Origin: Deltaproteobacteria bacterium | GTDB lineage: Bacteria; Myxococcota_A; UBA9160; SMWR01 | Assembly: GCA_019313605.1 (NCBI GenBank) | Contig: JAFDAW010000212.1 | Coordinates: forward strand, 1 to 6,469 | Reading direction: 5' to 3' | DNA: 6,469 nt | Shown here: positions 1 to 5,201 of the stretch, piece by piece | Layout: the number at the start of each line of letters is the position of its first letter | Numbering within the stretch: position 1 is the stretch's first letter | Program-made: the position numbers and the translations under genes | The notes under the pieces: generated by a model | Databases searched by the model: none | What the model saw: only the letters and a program-made list of their open reading frames with translations | Told to the model about the DNA's origin: nothing

Positions 1-447
1 GAGCAGGTATTCCCGATCCGCGAGGTGCGCGTCGAGAACAGCCAGCGGTCGCTCGATGTCGGCCTCTGTCTTCGCGACGATCGCGGGATCCCGCTGGTCT
101 TCGGGCAAGAAAGACTTGTGGAGCAGCATCGGAATCAAGTGCGGCTCGAGCTCGGTCTGGCCCCAGATCGTCCACTGAAGCACGCGTGCTTCGTCGTGCG
201 GATCGCTCGGATAGAGCTTGCCGCCGTAGGTCTTGGCGAGATAGAGATTGATCGCCATCGACTCGAAGAGCACGAGATCGCCATCCACGAGCGCGGGGAT
301 CCGGCCGTTGGGATTGATCGCGAGGTACTCGGGCGCCTTGCTCTCTTCTCGAAACGAAGTCGGGATCCACTCGTAGTCGACACCCACTTCCTCGGCGGCC
401 CAGATCGATCGCATCGCGCGTGAGACCTTGGTTCCGTAAAGCTTCAT
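1..447 (-). CDS. Glutathione S-transferase, N-terminal 149 codons (runs off left edge)
   Basis: The minus-strand reading frame is open from an ATG at 447 to the window edge, so the C-terminus is missing. The protein begins MKLYGTKVSRAMRSIWAAEE, a thioredoxin-fold strand and helix typical of cytosolic GSTs; Ser9 sits where the catalytic or glutathione-activating residue usually lies. NPNGRIPAL (residues 45-53, cis-Pro51) and FESMAI (61-66, Glu62-Ser63) form the usual glutathione gamma-glutamyl binding site. From about residue 85 the sequence becomes helical, as expected for the all-alpha C-terminal domain. The family conjugates glutathione to electrophiles or uses it for reductive dehalogenation or isomerisation in the cytoplasm; the exact substrate cannot be read here. 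The start is well supported: AGGAGG (minus strand, 453-458) lies 5 bases before the ATG. The gene follows the dehalogenase by only 25 bases on the same strand, so they are probably cotranscribed. Confidence 0.93.
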   Translation of the reverse strand, partial: MKLYGTKVSRAMRSIWAAEEVGVDYEWIPTSFREESKAPEYLAINPNGRIPALVDGDLVLFESMAINLYLAKTYGGKLYPSDPHDEARVLQWTIWGQTELEPHLIPMLLHKSFLPEDQRDPAIVAKTEADIERPLAVLDAHLADREYLL

Positions 448-472
448 CGTTACCTCCTCAAGTTGTTGGCAG

Positions 473-1378
473 TCAGAGCAACCATTTGATCAGTTCGTCC
501 GCGAGTTCTTCGCCCGCGTCTTCCTGGATGAAATGGCCGGCGTTGCGGATGATCTTGTGGGGTTGGTCGGCGGTACCTGGAATCTTCGCGCGCAAGATTT
601 CGTCGGCCCCGGTCATGATCGGATCTCCATCGGCGAATAACGTCAAAAACGGCCGCTTGTATTCCGCGAGCACCTCCCAGGCGGCCAGGTTGCTCAGCGC
701 TTCTTCCGCCGTTGGCTCGACGGGTACCAGCAGCGGGAAGACCCTCGCACCGGCCTTGTAGGATTCGTCGGGGAATGGTGCGTCATAGGCTGCGAGCACG
801 TCATCGGGCACCGGTCTGACACAACCCATGCTGATGATCTTCCCCACGGGCAGCTCCGGAACGCGTTGGGAGAAATCGAGCCAGCGCATCCAGGCTTCTG
901 ACATTTTTCTTTGCCCTGCGGGCAGAAAGGTATTCGCAGCGCAGACCGAGGCGAATCGCTCCGGCCGTTCAGCGAGCAAACGAAGTCCGAGCAGCCCACC
1001 CCAGTCCTGGCAGAACAGGTTGATGTCGCCGAGATCCAACTGATCGAGCAGCGAGCGCACCCAGCTCAGGTGTCTCGCATAGGTGTAGTCGCTCTGTTCG
1101 GTGGGTTTGTCGGACCGGCCGAAGCCGATGAGATCAGGCGCGATACACCGCATGCCAGCCGCCGCGAGCGGTGGGATCATCTTCCGGTAGAGATAACTCC
1201 AACTCGGCTCACCGTGCAGCAACAGCATCACCGGGCCGCCGCGAGGGCCGTGATCGACGAAGTGCATCCGCAGGGAACCGTCGTCGGCACCACCGACGTC
1301 GAGGTAGTTGGCAGCGAACGGGTAGTCGGCCAACCCTTCGGTATCTGCGTCCGGTGTCCGAAGCAACGTCATCGTCAC
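473..1378 (-). CDS. dhmA: Haloalkane dehalogenase, DhmA-like (HLD-I) alpha/beta-hydrolase
   Basis: A 301-residue alpha/beta-hydrolase, close to the normal length of haloalkane dehalogenases (EC 3.8.1.5), which split carbon-halogen bonds to give alcohol plus halide. Visible motifs: HGEPSW (55-60; oxyanion-hole region with Glu57 and Trp60), PDLIGFGRSDKP (81-92), and the nucleophile elbow CQDWGG (123-128) with Asp125 as nucleophile and Trp126 as a halide-binding tryptophan. The cap domain carries WLDFSQRVPELP (166-177), whose Trp166 is a good candidate for the second halide-stabilising Trp of subfamily I. FADGDPI (248-254) gives the acid Asp252, and NAGHFIQE (279-286) gives the base His282. An intact Asp-His-Asp triad with both Trp residues argues against a plain epoxide hydrolase, although activity on natural halides or epoxides remains possible. 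The start could be GTG at 1378 or ATG two codons later (1372); neither has a well-spaced Shine-Dalgarno (a GGAG lies 13 bases before the GTG). It is the first gene of a likely operon with the GST. Confidence 0.92.
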   Translation of the reverse strand: MTMTLLRTPDADTEGLADYPFAANYLDVGGADDGSLRMHFVDHGPRGGPVMLLLHGEPSWSYLYRKMIPPLAAAGMRCIAPDLIGFGRSDKPTEQSDYTYARHLSWVRSLLDQLDLGDINLFCQDWGGLLGLRLLAERPERFASVCAANTFLPAGQRKMSEAWMRWLDFSQRVPELPVGKIISMGCVRPVPDDVLAAYDAPFPDESYKAGARVFPLLVPVEPTAEEALSNLAAWEVLAEYKRPFLTLFADGDPIMTGADEILRAKIPGTADQPHKIIRNAGHFIQEDAGEELADELIKWLL

Positions 1379-1384
1379 CGCGCG

Positions 1385-1390
1385 ATCATA
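1385..1390 (-). promoter_or_regulatory. Possible -10 element for the dehalogenase-GST operon
   Basis: On the minus strand the hexamer TATGAT ends 6 bases before the GTG start of the dehalogenase. If this is the -10 box, transcription would begin at or next to the start codon, giving a leaderless message; this would fit the lack of a well-spaced Shine-Dalgarno. No convincing -35 hexamer is present 16-18 bases further upstream, so the call is tentative. Confidence 0.22.
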
Positions 1391-1532
1391 GCTCCGTGTC
1401 AGTCAGCCCGCGATTACCCGCAACGCGCGCCAGATCCCCACTGCCTGGATTCAATTTTCACCGCGTAGAGTGTTTCTCACGAGCGACGCTCTCGCGACAT
1501 TCGCTGCCGCCCGATTTCCGTCTGGCGTGAAA

Positions 1533-1556
1533 CCAACTGGATTTAAATCCAGCTTG
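1533..1556. repeat. Palindromic repeat copy 1 (perfect 16-base core)
   Basis: The core CTGGATTTAAATCCAG (1537-1552) is a perfect palindrome. It is preceded by CCAA and followed by CTTG, so the full consensus (core with CAA before and TTG after) is present with one extra C at the right edge. It is non-coding, about 155 bases upstream of the dehalogenase start and about 80 bases beyond the HNH stop codon. It matches copy 2 at 23 of 24 positions and in the same orientation. It could be an operator, an element end or an insertion target. There is no T-run after it, so it is not a typical intrinsic terminator. Confidence 0.85.
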
Positions 1557-1635
1557 TGACCGAATGCTGCACCCGGAGCGAATTGCCTTCAGCTGAGCCC
1601 GTGCAATCTGGATCGATCTCACGATGATCACCCCG

Positions 1636-2946
1636 TCATGATGTTCCTCCAACTGGATTTAGATCCAGCTTGGGTCGAACGGCGGCGGATGAGCTCGGGT
1701 GCGCACGCAGCGCCTCGGCGCCCAAGAGCAACGCGGAGGCCTCCGGAAGCGGCACCACGGCCTTGGATGACAACACGGTGTTGTCTGTGAGCGTTGCTGC
1801 TGGCTCTAGAAGCAACATTGCGGTCTCTGGCTGGCTTCGCCTGCGAAAGCGCTCCATCTGCTTCGCGCCAAAATCTCGTTCGGCTTCGTACTGGTTATGA
1901 GCCCGGCAGCGCAGGGTGATCCCATCGATCGCATGCGATCGAGACCTGGCCCACGGCTCGCGATGGTGAAACTCCAGAAAATCGCGCGATCCGCAGAGAC
2001 GGCCGCTCGCAGCTACGAACGTGCAGCGCTCGCCATCTCGTTTAGAAACCGCGCGGCGTATTGCAGCTGGAATTTGACGTGAGGGAGAAAGTGTGAAGAT
2101 CTGTTCAGCGCGCTGCGCTGGCTCGACGCCCTCAACCTGCGAAGCGCTCTCACTTCGCGCTGCGCATGGGGCGGAACGTTCTCCGAATTTCCGTGCGCGC
2201 ACCTGTTTGAGGAGAACTGCAACGCCTTTCGCGAGAATTTTCCCGACGTCACCATCTGGAATCTGGTGGCGCATCAGGGATTTCAGTTGCTGAATCTGGC
2301 CGTGGAGTTCGCGATCTGCGGTGAAGCGGATCAGGTAGCGGTCTTCTCCGAGAGGTTCTGGTGGCCCAGCGGGCGGGGCGACTGCACCCGAAAGCCTCGC
2401 TGGTAGAACGAGCGGTGATGCTCGTGGGCTGCTCTCACTCTCGAGCGCCGTTTTCCGATTTTCGGCGTTTGCAATGCTCTCGCCGGCCCGCTCCACCGCG
2501 CGAATCGACGGGTCGGAAAGCCGTCGCACAGACGAAGCAACATCAGGCTTCGGCCGACGATCGGCCAACATGCGGCGGATCTCTTCCGCGGTCCGATGTC
2601 GAGCCGCGGCCAAAAGCTCAGTCACATTTCCTGCAGTGAGCTGCGGAGCGAGCAAACTCACGGCCGTCAGATGAAGCGCGCCCTCTCTCAGCGCCGTCAA
2701 TACCTCCGGGTACCGCCGCGCCGCGCGCATCGCCGAGATCCGCTTGTAGGCAACCGCCTCCGCGAAGCGCAATACATCCACGCAGTAGGCGAACATCGAA
2801 GGGCACCCTTCGCGGAGATAGAGCCTTCGCTCATCCACCTCCGCTAGATGCGCGATCAGATCTGCCTCGAGTTTGCGCCCACGGTGAACCAGCTCCAGCA
2901 GCTGCGCGAGCAATTGATCGGTCGAAAGTTCTGTCAACCCGGACAT
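1636..2946 (-). CDS. HNH endonuclease family protein (436 aa), C-terminally extended
   Basis: The N-terminal ~130 residues are helical (for example LREGCPSMFAYCVDVLRF, 44-61, and AYKRISAMRAARRYP, 66-80), like the DUF222/13E12-type N-domain that precedes HNH modules in multi-copy bacterial families. A low-complexity linker (about 135-200) follows, then a second folded part (202-255) and the HNH nuclease region: ERCTF...LCGS (306-320, possible zinc-type Cys308/Cys318), FLEFHHREPW (323-332, metal/catalytic His327-His328) and LRCRAHN (345-351, His350 and Asn351 region). The residue where the middle Asn is usually found (before ITL) is Gly342 (IDGITL), so catalysis may be weakened. Family members usually end shortly after the CRAHN-YEAE segment; here about 75 residues follow, and the last ones (KLDLNPVG) are encoded by palindromic repeat copy 2. 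The ATG at 2946 has a weak GAGG 10 bases upstream. The biological role is not established: selfish or mobile nuclease, or domesticated DNA-binding protein. Confidence 0.85.
   Translation of the reverse strand: MSGLTELSTDQLLAQLLELVHRGRKLEADLIAHLAEVDERRLYLREGCPSMFAYCVDVLRFAEAVAYKRISAMRAARRYPEVLTALREGALHLTAVSLLAPQLTAGNVTELLAAARHRTAEEIRRMLADRRPKPDVASSVRRLSDPSIRAVERAGESIANAENRKTALESESSPRASPLVLPARLSGAVAPPAGPPEPLGEDRYLIRFTADRELHGQIQQLKSLMRHQIPDGDVGKILAKGVAVLLKQVRARKFGERSAPCAARSESASQVEGVEPAQRAEQIFTLSPSRQIPAAIRRAVSKRDGERCTFVAASGRLCGSRDFLEFHHREPWARSRSHAIDGITLRCRAHNQYEAERDFGAKQMERFRRRSQPETAMLLLEPAATLTDNTVLSSKAVVPLPEASALLLGAEALRAHPSSSAAVRPKLDLNPVGGTS
1649..1672. repeat. Palindromic repeat copy 2, inside the 3' end of the HNH gene
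   Basis: The core is CTGGATTTAGATCCAG (1653-1668), differing from copy 1 by a single A-to-G at 1662, with the same CCAA before and CTTG after. On the minus strand it encodes KLDLNPVG just before the HNH stop codon. The C-terminus therefore either evolved over the repeat or was created when the gene arrived beside it. It lies 116 bases from copy 1. Confidence 0.85.
1769..1785. repeat. 17-base perfect inverted repeat within the HNH gene tail
   Basis: Arms GACAACAC and GTGTTGTC (8 bases each) flank a single central G. It lies in the extended C-terminal coding part of the HNH gene (codons for TDNTVLS). It could form a cruciform or act as a protein-binding site. Chance occurrence in a coding region cannot be excluded. 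Confidence 0.5.
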
Positions 2947-3138
2947 TGAAACATGACCTCACAGGGACGCGCGGGGTGAAGTCGTAAAACAGTTTACCAT
3001 CGGGTCAAAGCGCTCTCGCAATCAACTCGCTACGACCGATCGAGCAGTCACATCTCAATCGAATCAAAATCGCGGAGACTTCCCCTCCTACACCAATCAT
3101 GCACACGTCAGAAGAACTAAATCTAAATATCTCCTGGT

Positions 3139-3167
3139 TGAATATTTTTGCCCCGAAAACTTGTCAA
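3139..3167 (-). promoter_or_regulatory. Candidate sigma70-type promoter reading toward the HNH gene
   Basis: On the minus strand a perfect TTGACA (-35, 3162-3167) is followed, after exactly 17 bases, by TATTCA (-10, 3139-3144), inside the AT-rich gap. The -10 match is only moderate. It would give a leader of about 185 bases before the HNH ATG. Inferred from sequence pattern only. Confidence 0.3.
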
Positions 3168-3202
3168 GCCTAAAATGAAATTTCTCAAAGCTTTCGGTAC
3201 GG

Positions 3203-3225
3203 CCAACAGGATTTAAATCCAGTTG
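3203..3225. repeat. Palindromic repeat copy 3, with an adjoining half-site
   Basis: CAACAGGATTTAAATCCAG followed by TTG (3204-3225) fits the 22-base consensus with one mismatch (T to A at 3208) and is again preceded by CC, so it is in direct orientation to copies 1 and 2. It is immediately followed by CAACTGGA (3226-3233), a further half-site, so CCAGTTGCAACTGG (3219-3232) forms a second, overlapping perfect palindrome. It lies about 90 bases before the phosphotransferase pseudogene and about 260 bases upstream of the HNH start. Confidence 0.8.
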
Positions 3226-3247
3226 CAACTGGAAGGGCTCCGCGTCA

Positions 3248-3268
3248 CAACAGATTTGCATCCGGTTG
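3248..3268. repeat. Palindromic repeat copy 4 (diverged)
   Basis: CAACAGATTTGCATCCGG followed by TTG. This matches copy 3 apart from one deleted base and three substitutions, keeping the CAAC and GTTG ends. It starts 44 bases after copy 3, in the same orientation, and appears to be an older, decayed member of the family. Confidence 0.55.
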
Positions 3269-3316
3269 CCATTGAATCAGTCGAGCAGGCGCCTTCGTGT
3301 TTTGGATTTTGGCACC

Positions 3317-3740
3317 ATGGAATCGTCTGGGCAGCTAATCGAGGCTCGCGAGGCGCATCATTTCGATGAAAAGACGCTCGATCAATATCTCGCGGAACAC
3401 TTCGCGAAGTGCATCGATTCGATGAAGAGGCGCTCGATCAGTATCTCGCGGAACACTTCGCGAGGCGCATCGTTTCGATGAAGAGGCGCTCGATCAGTAT
3501 CTCGCGGAACACTTCGCGAAGTGCATCGTTTCGATGAAGAGGCGCTCGATCAGTATCTCGCGGAACACTTCGCGAGGCGCATCGTTTCGATGAAGAGGCG
3601 CTCGATCAGTATCTTGCGGAACACTTCGCGGAACACCTCGCGAACCGCCGCGAACTACTACGGGTGCGGCAGTTCGCGGGAATGGGCAATCGAATCCCGC
3701 GTTTCCTCTGAGCGCTGGCAGCGGCGATGATCTGCTGCGG
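3317..3740 (+). pseudogene. Broken 5' fragment of an APH-family phosphotransferase gene
   Basis: From the ATG at 3317 the reading starts MESSGQLIEAREAHHFDEKT and continues LDQYLAEHFA, clearly paralogous to the start of the intact phosphotransferase at 5202 (MQTSEQLTEVREAHRFDEEA, LDRYLAEHLE). Even the bases before the ATG are related (RV-x-x-FGT-M in both if read in frame). Five 56-base tandem units then interrupt it; each unit shifts the frame, and a TGA at 3479-3481 ends the reading. Past the array homology resumes: LLRVRQFAG (compare LRIQQFEG), then after a 2-base insertion near 3681 a different frame gives NGQSNPAFPLSAGSGDDLLR (compare GGQSNPTYLLSAGSGDYVLR). Homology stops near 3740, at the counterpart of residue 62, just before the glycosyltransferase stop codon. 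The kinase lobe carrying the catalytic HGDYRLDN and DWE motifs is absent, so it cannot make an active enzyme. Confidence 0.85.
3355..3634. repeat. 56-base tandem repeat array, five units
   Basis: Units begin at 3355, 3411, 3467, 3523 and 3579 (GCATCGTTTCGATGAAGAGG at the start of units 3-5), each exactly 56 bases. Units 3 and 4 differ only in their last bases; unit 1 is the most diverged and unit 5 changes at its end into a 12-base duplication (GCGGAACACTTC then GCGGAACACCTC, within 3616-3639). Unit ends alternate: units 1 and 3 end CGCGAAGT, units 2 and 4 end CGCGAGGC, which points to a 112-base dimer as the copied block. CACTTCGCGAAGTG, a perfect 14-base palindrome, occurs at the two AAGT junctions (3398-3411 and 3510-3523). 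The unit encodes HRFDEEALDQYLAEHFA in one frame, IVSMKRRSISISRNTSR in the second and a stop in the third. There are no unique spacers, so it is not a CRISPR array. Confidence 0.95.
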
Positions 3741-3756
3741 TTAGCGGGTGAATCTC

Positions 3757-4914
3757 TCAGCTCTCTCGGACGACTTGCTCGATCAGTGCGACCGATGCGT
3801 CGGGACCCGGCATGCTCGCGATCTCATCCGCGAGCGCCTGTGCTTTGATGCGGAAGCTCGATTCTCGCAGCACCGTCCAAGTTGCGTTGCGAACCGCCTC
3901 GGGCGTGAGTTCATTGAGGTCGAGGGGGAGGGCGGTGCCGATCTCTTCGCAGCGGTGGGCGTGCATCGGCTGGTCTGCACTGATGGGGATGAGCACCGAC
4001 GGTAACCCGTGGGAGAGGCTTCCCATGACGGTTCCGTAGCCGGCGTGCGAAATCACCGCGTCGCAGTGGGACAAGAGCAGCGACTGCGGGATGTAGCGCT
4101 CGACGTGAATATTCGACGCCAGTCCTACCAGTTCCGAAGGATCGCGGTCGCGACCGACGGTGACCACGGCGTTCAGGTCCTCACCTGCCAGACCTTCGAG
4201 GATCGTCTCGAGCAGGCCCGAGCTGGTGTTGAACAGGGTTCCCAACGTCACGTAGATGGTTGGGCGCCCCGGCAGCTCCGACACCCAACCCGGGAGGCGC
4301 TCGTCGCCAGTTTGGTCGAAGATGTCGGGGCGAAAGAAGTGAACACTTTCGGGGATTTCGAGTCCTGGTGGCTGGTAGCTGCGCGGTGCAAAGATCAGCT
4401 TGGTGGCGTCAATCAGGGTCTTCAACTCTGGGTCCGGTGGCAGATCGAGAAACGCGCGCAACTCCTCGAGGCTGGGCCCGGCGAGCGCGACCAGGAATGC
4501 CTCCGGTAGAAATAGTCCCCAGAGATTGAACACGCGCGGAATGCCGGCGCGCTCTGCGGCGACCCAGCTCCCGAACTCGGTCGGGTCCGACACGATCACG
4601 TCGGGGCGCCAGTCCGCAATGATGTCCAACAGCGGCGGAGCGAAGCTTCGCGCAGCGATCCTGGCGTAGAACTCCGATAGAAAAAACGCGGTGTCTCCCA
4701 GTTCGAGGGCTTTCTCATACATGGATGCGATCGGTTCATCGGTCCACGCGGGCCCGCAGGGGCGCGCATCGAAACCGATCCGTTCGACCTTGTCTGAAAA
4801 TCCCGGTGGAACCGCGAAGGCAACACAATGTCCGGCCGCCTGGGCTGCGCGAGCGACGGAGATCAGCGGGAGTAGATGGCCGTCAAGAGGGTGCGACGAG
4901 AACAATAAACGCAT
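3757..4914 (-). CDS. GT-B glycosyltransferase, UGT/MGT (GT1-like) family
   Basis: A full-length 385-residue protein of the family that moves a sugar from a nucleotide-sugar donor to a small lipophilic acceptor (macrolides, flavonoids, sterols, lipids) in the cytoplasm or at the inner membrane face. The N-domain opens MRLLFSSHPLDGHLLPLISV; His13 is placed like the catalytic base of UGTs. PDVIVSDPTEFGSWVAAERAG (104-124) is a typical acceptor-domain segment. The C-domain has TIYVTLGTLFN (219-229), ERYIPQSLLLSHCDAVISHAG (272-292), HAGYGTVMGSLSHGLPSVLIP (290-310) and ADQPMHAHRCEEIG (313-326), matching the donor-binding signature, with Asp314-Gln315 as the sugar-contacting pair. There is no signal peptide. 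The ATG at 4914 has GGAG 8 bases upstream (minus strand, 4923-4926). It is transcribed divergently from the phosphotransferase across 287 bases and ends 17 bases past the pseudogene remnant. No partner biosynthetic gene identifies the acceptor. Confidence 0.9.
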   Translation of the reverse strand: MRLLFSSHPLDGHLLPLISVARAAQAAGHCVAFAVPPGFSDKVERIGFDARPCGPAWTDEPIASMYEKALELGDTAFFLSEFYARIAARSFAPPLLDIIADWRPDVIVSDPTEFGSWVAAERAGIPRVFNLWGLFLPEAFLVALAGPSLEELRAFLDLPPDPELKTLIDATKLIFAPRSYQPPGLEIPESVHFFRPDIFDQTGDERLPGWVSELPGRPTIYVTLGTLFNTSSGLLETILEGLAGEDLNAVVTVGRDRDPSELVGLASNIHVERYIPQSLLLSHCDAVISHAGYGTVMGSLSHGLPSVLIPISADQPMHAHRCEEIGTALPLDLNELTPEAVRNATWTVLRESSFRIKAQALADEIASMPGPDASVALIEQVVRES

Positions 4915-5006
4915 CTCGGCATCTCCGGCGACATTGAAAACCCAAGCGAGATTTCGCGCCGGGAAGATTCTCGCACAGGAGTATCACGAAAGAAACTCTG
5001 GCGACC

Positions 5007-5019
5007 CTCCGAATCGGAG
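5007..5019. promoter_or_regulatory. Inverted repeat in the divergent intergenic region (candidate operator A)
   Basis: CTCCGA and TCGGAG (perfect 6-base arms) flank a single A. It lies 93 bases upstream of the glycosyltransferase start and about 180 bases upstream of the phosphotransferase ATG. It shares the CTCCG/CGGAG element with the second inverted repeat about 24 bases away, suggesting a paired binding site. No regulator gene is in the window. Confidence 0.35.
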
Positions 5020-5029
5020 TGTGATCGCA

Positions 5030-5045
5030 AAACGGATCTCCGTTT
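5030..5045. promoter_or_regulatory. Inverted repeat in the divergent intergenic region (candidate operator B)
   Basis: AAACGGA and TCCGTTT (perfect 7-base arms) flank TC, giving a 16-base dyad of the size bound by dimeric helix-turn-helix regulators. A perfect -35-like TTGACA (plus strand, 5062-5067) lies 16 bases downstream, though no good -10 follows at standard spacing. Regulation of the divergent pair is an inference. Confidence 0.4.
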
Positions 5046-5170
5046 CTGGCAGATTTCAACCTTGACATCAAACGTGCGCTCGAGCGGCAGAAAACGTCTC
5101 GATCGTGCAGCCAGACATGGCGGGAGAATTGTCATCCGCGATTGGATTGATTGCGCCGATATCCTCTGAT

Positions 5171-5198
5171 TTTCGGGTTTCGGGTTTCGGGTTTCGGG
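5171..5198. repeat. Heptamer tandem repeat, TTTCGGG x 4
   Basis: Four perfect copies of the 7-base unit TTTCGGG end 3 bases before the ATG at 5202 of the phosphotransferase, in the place of its ribosome binding site. Degenerate equivalents (TTTTGGATTTTGG) precede the pseudogene ATG. Because 7 is not a multiple of 3, a change in copy number would shift the frame of any translation starting further upstream, or change leader spacing. Confidence 0.9.
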
Positions 5199-5201
5199 AC
5201 T

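Larger units (their letters stand above)
2947..3316. other. AT-rich intergenic region upstream of the HNH gene
   Basis: No convincing gene lies here. The stretch of about 3050-3220 is visibly richer in A and T than the surrounding DNA, with runs such as AATATTTTTG and CTAAAATGAAATTT. It holds a near-palindrome GTAAAACAGTTTAC (2984-2997), placed close enough to the HNH start to be an operator. It also holds a possible minus-strand promoter at 3139-3167 and, at its right end, palindromic repeat copies 3 and 4. The compositional change suggests a boundary of acquired DNA or a regulatory region. Confidence 0.6.

Noticed and set aside
1533..1556. Intrinsic terminator for the HNH gene
   Set aside because: The palindrome could fold, but the stem is AT-rich with a very short loop and no T-run follows on the minus strand.
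1458..1652. A 64-codon minus-strand open frame just after the HNH gene, starting at a TTG next to a GGAGGA
   Set aside because: The start is a TTG inside the HNH 3' end, the product matches nothing recognisable, and it runs through palindromic repeat copy 1 in a frame different from that used in copy 2. It is more likely non-coding.
3125..3149. AAATAT...ATATTT hairpin followed by Ts as a plus-strand terminator
   Set aside because: The stem is six A/T pairs with an 11-base loop, too weak, and no plus-strand gene ends there.
1649..3225. Classical insertion sequence bounded by inverted repeats
   Set aside because: There is no transposase, and the bounding palindromes are in direct orientation and not clearly terminal inverted repeats; an HNH-linked unit remains only a hypothesis.
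3355..3634. CRISPR array
   Set aside because: The units are contiguous with no unique spacers, and the unit is clearly derived from a protein-coding segment; no cas genes are present.
3521..3730. A 69-codon open frame inside the tandem array
   Set aside because: It is a by-product of repeat units read in shifting frames and carries only a fragment of the phosphotransferase N-terminus.
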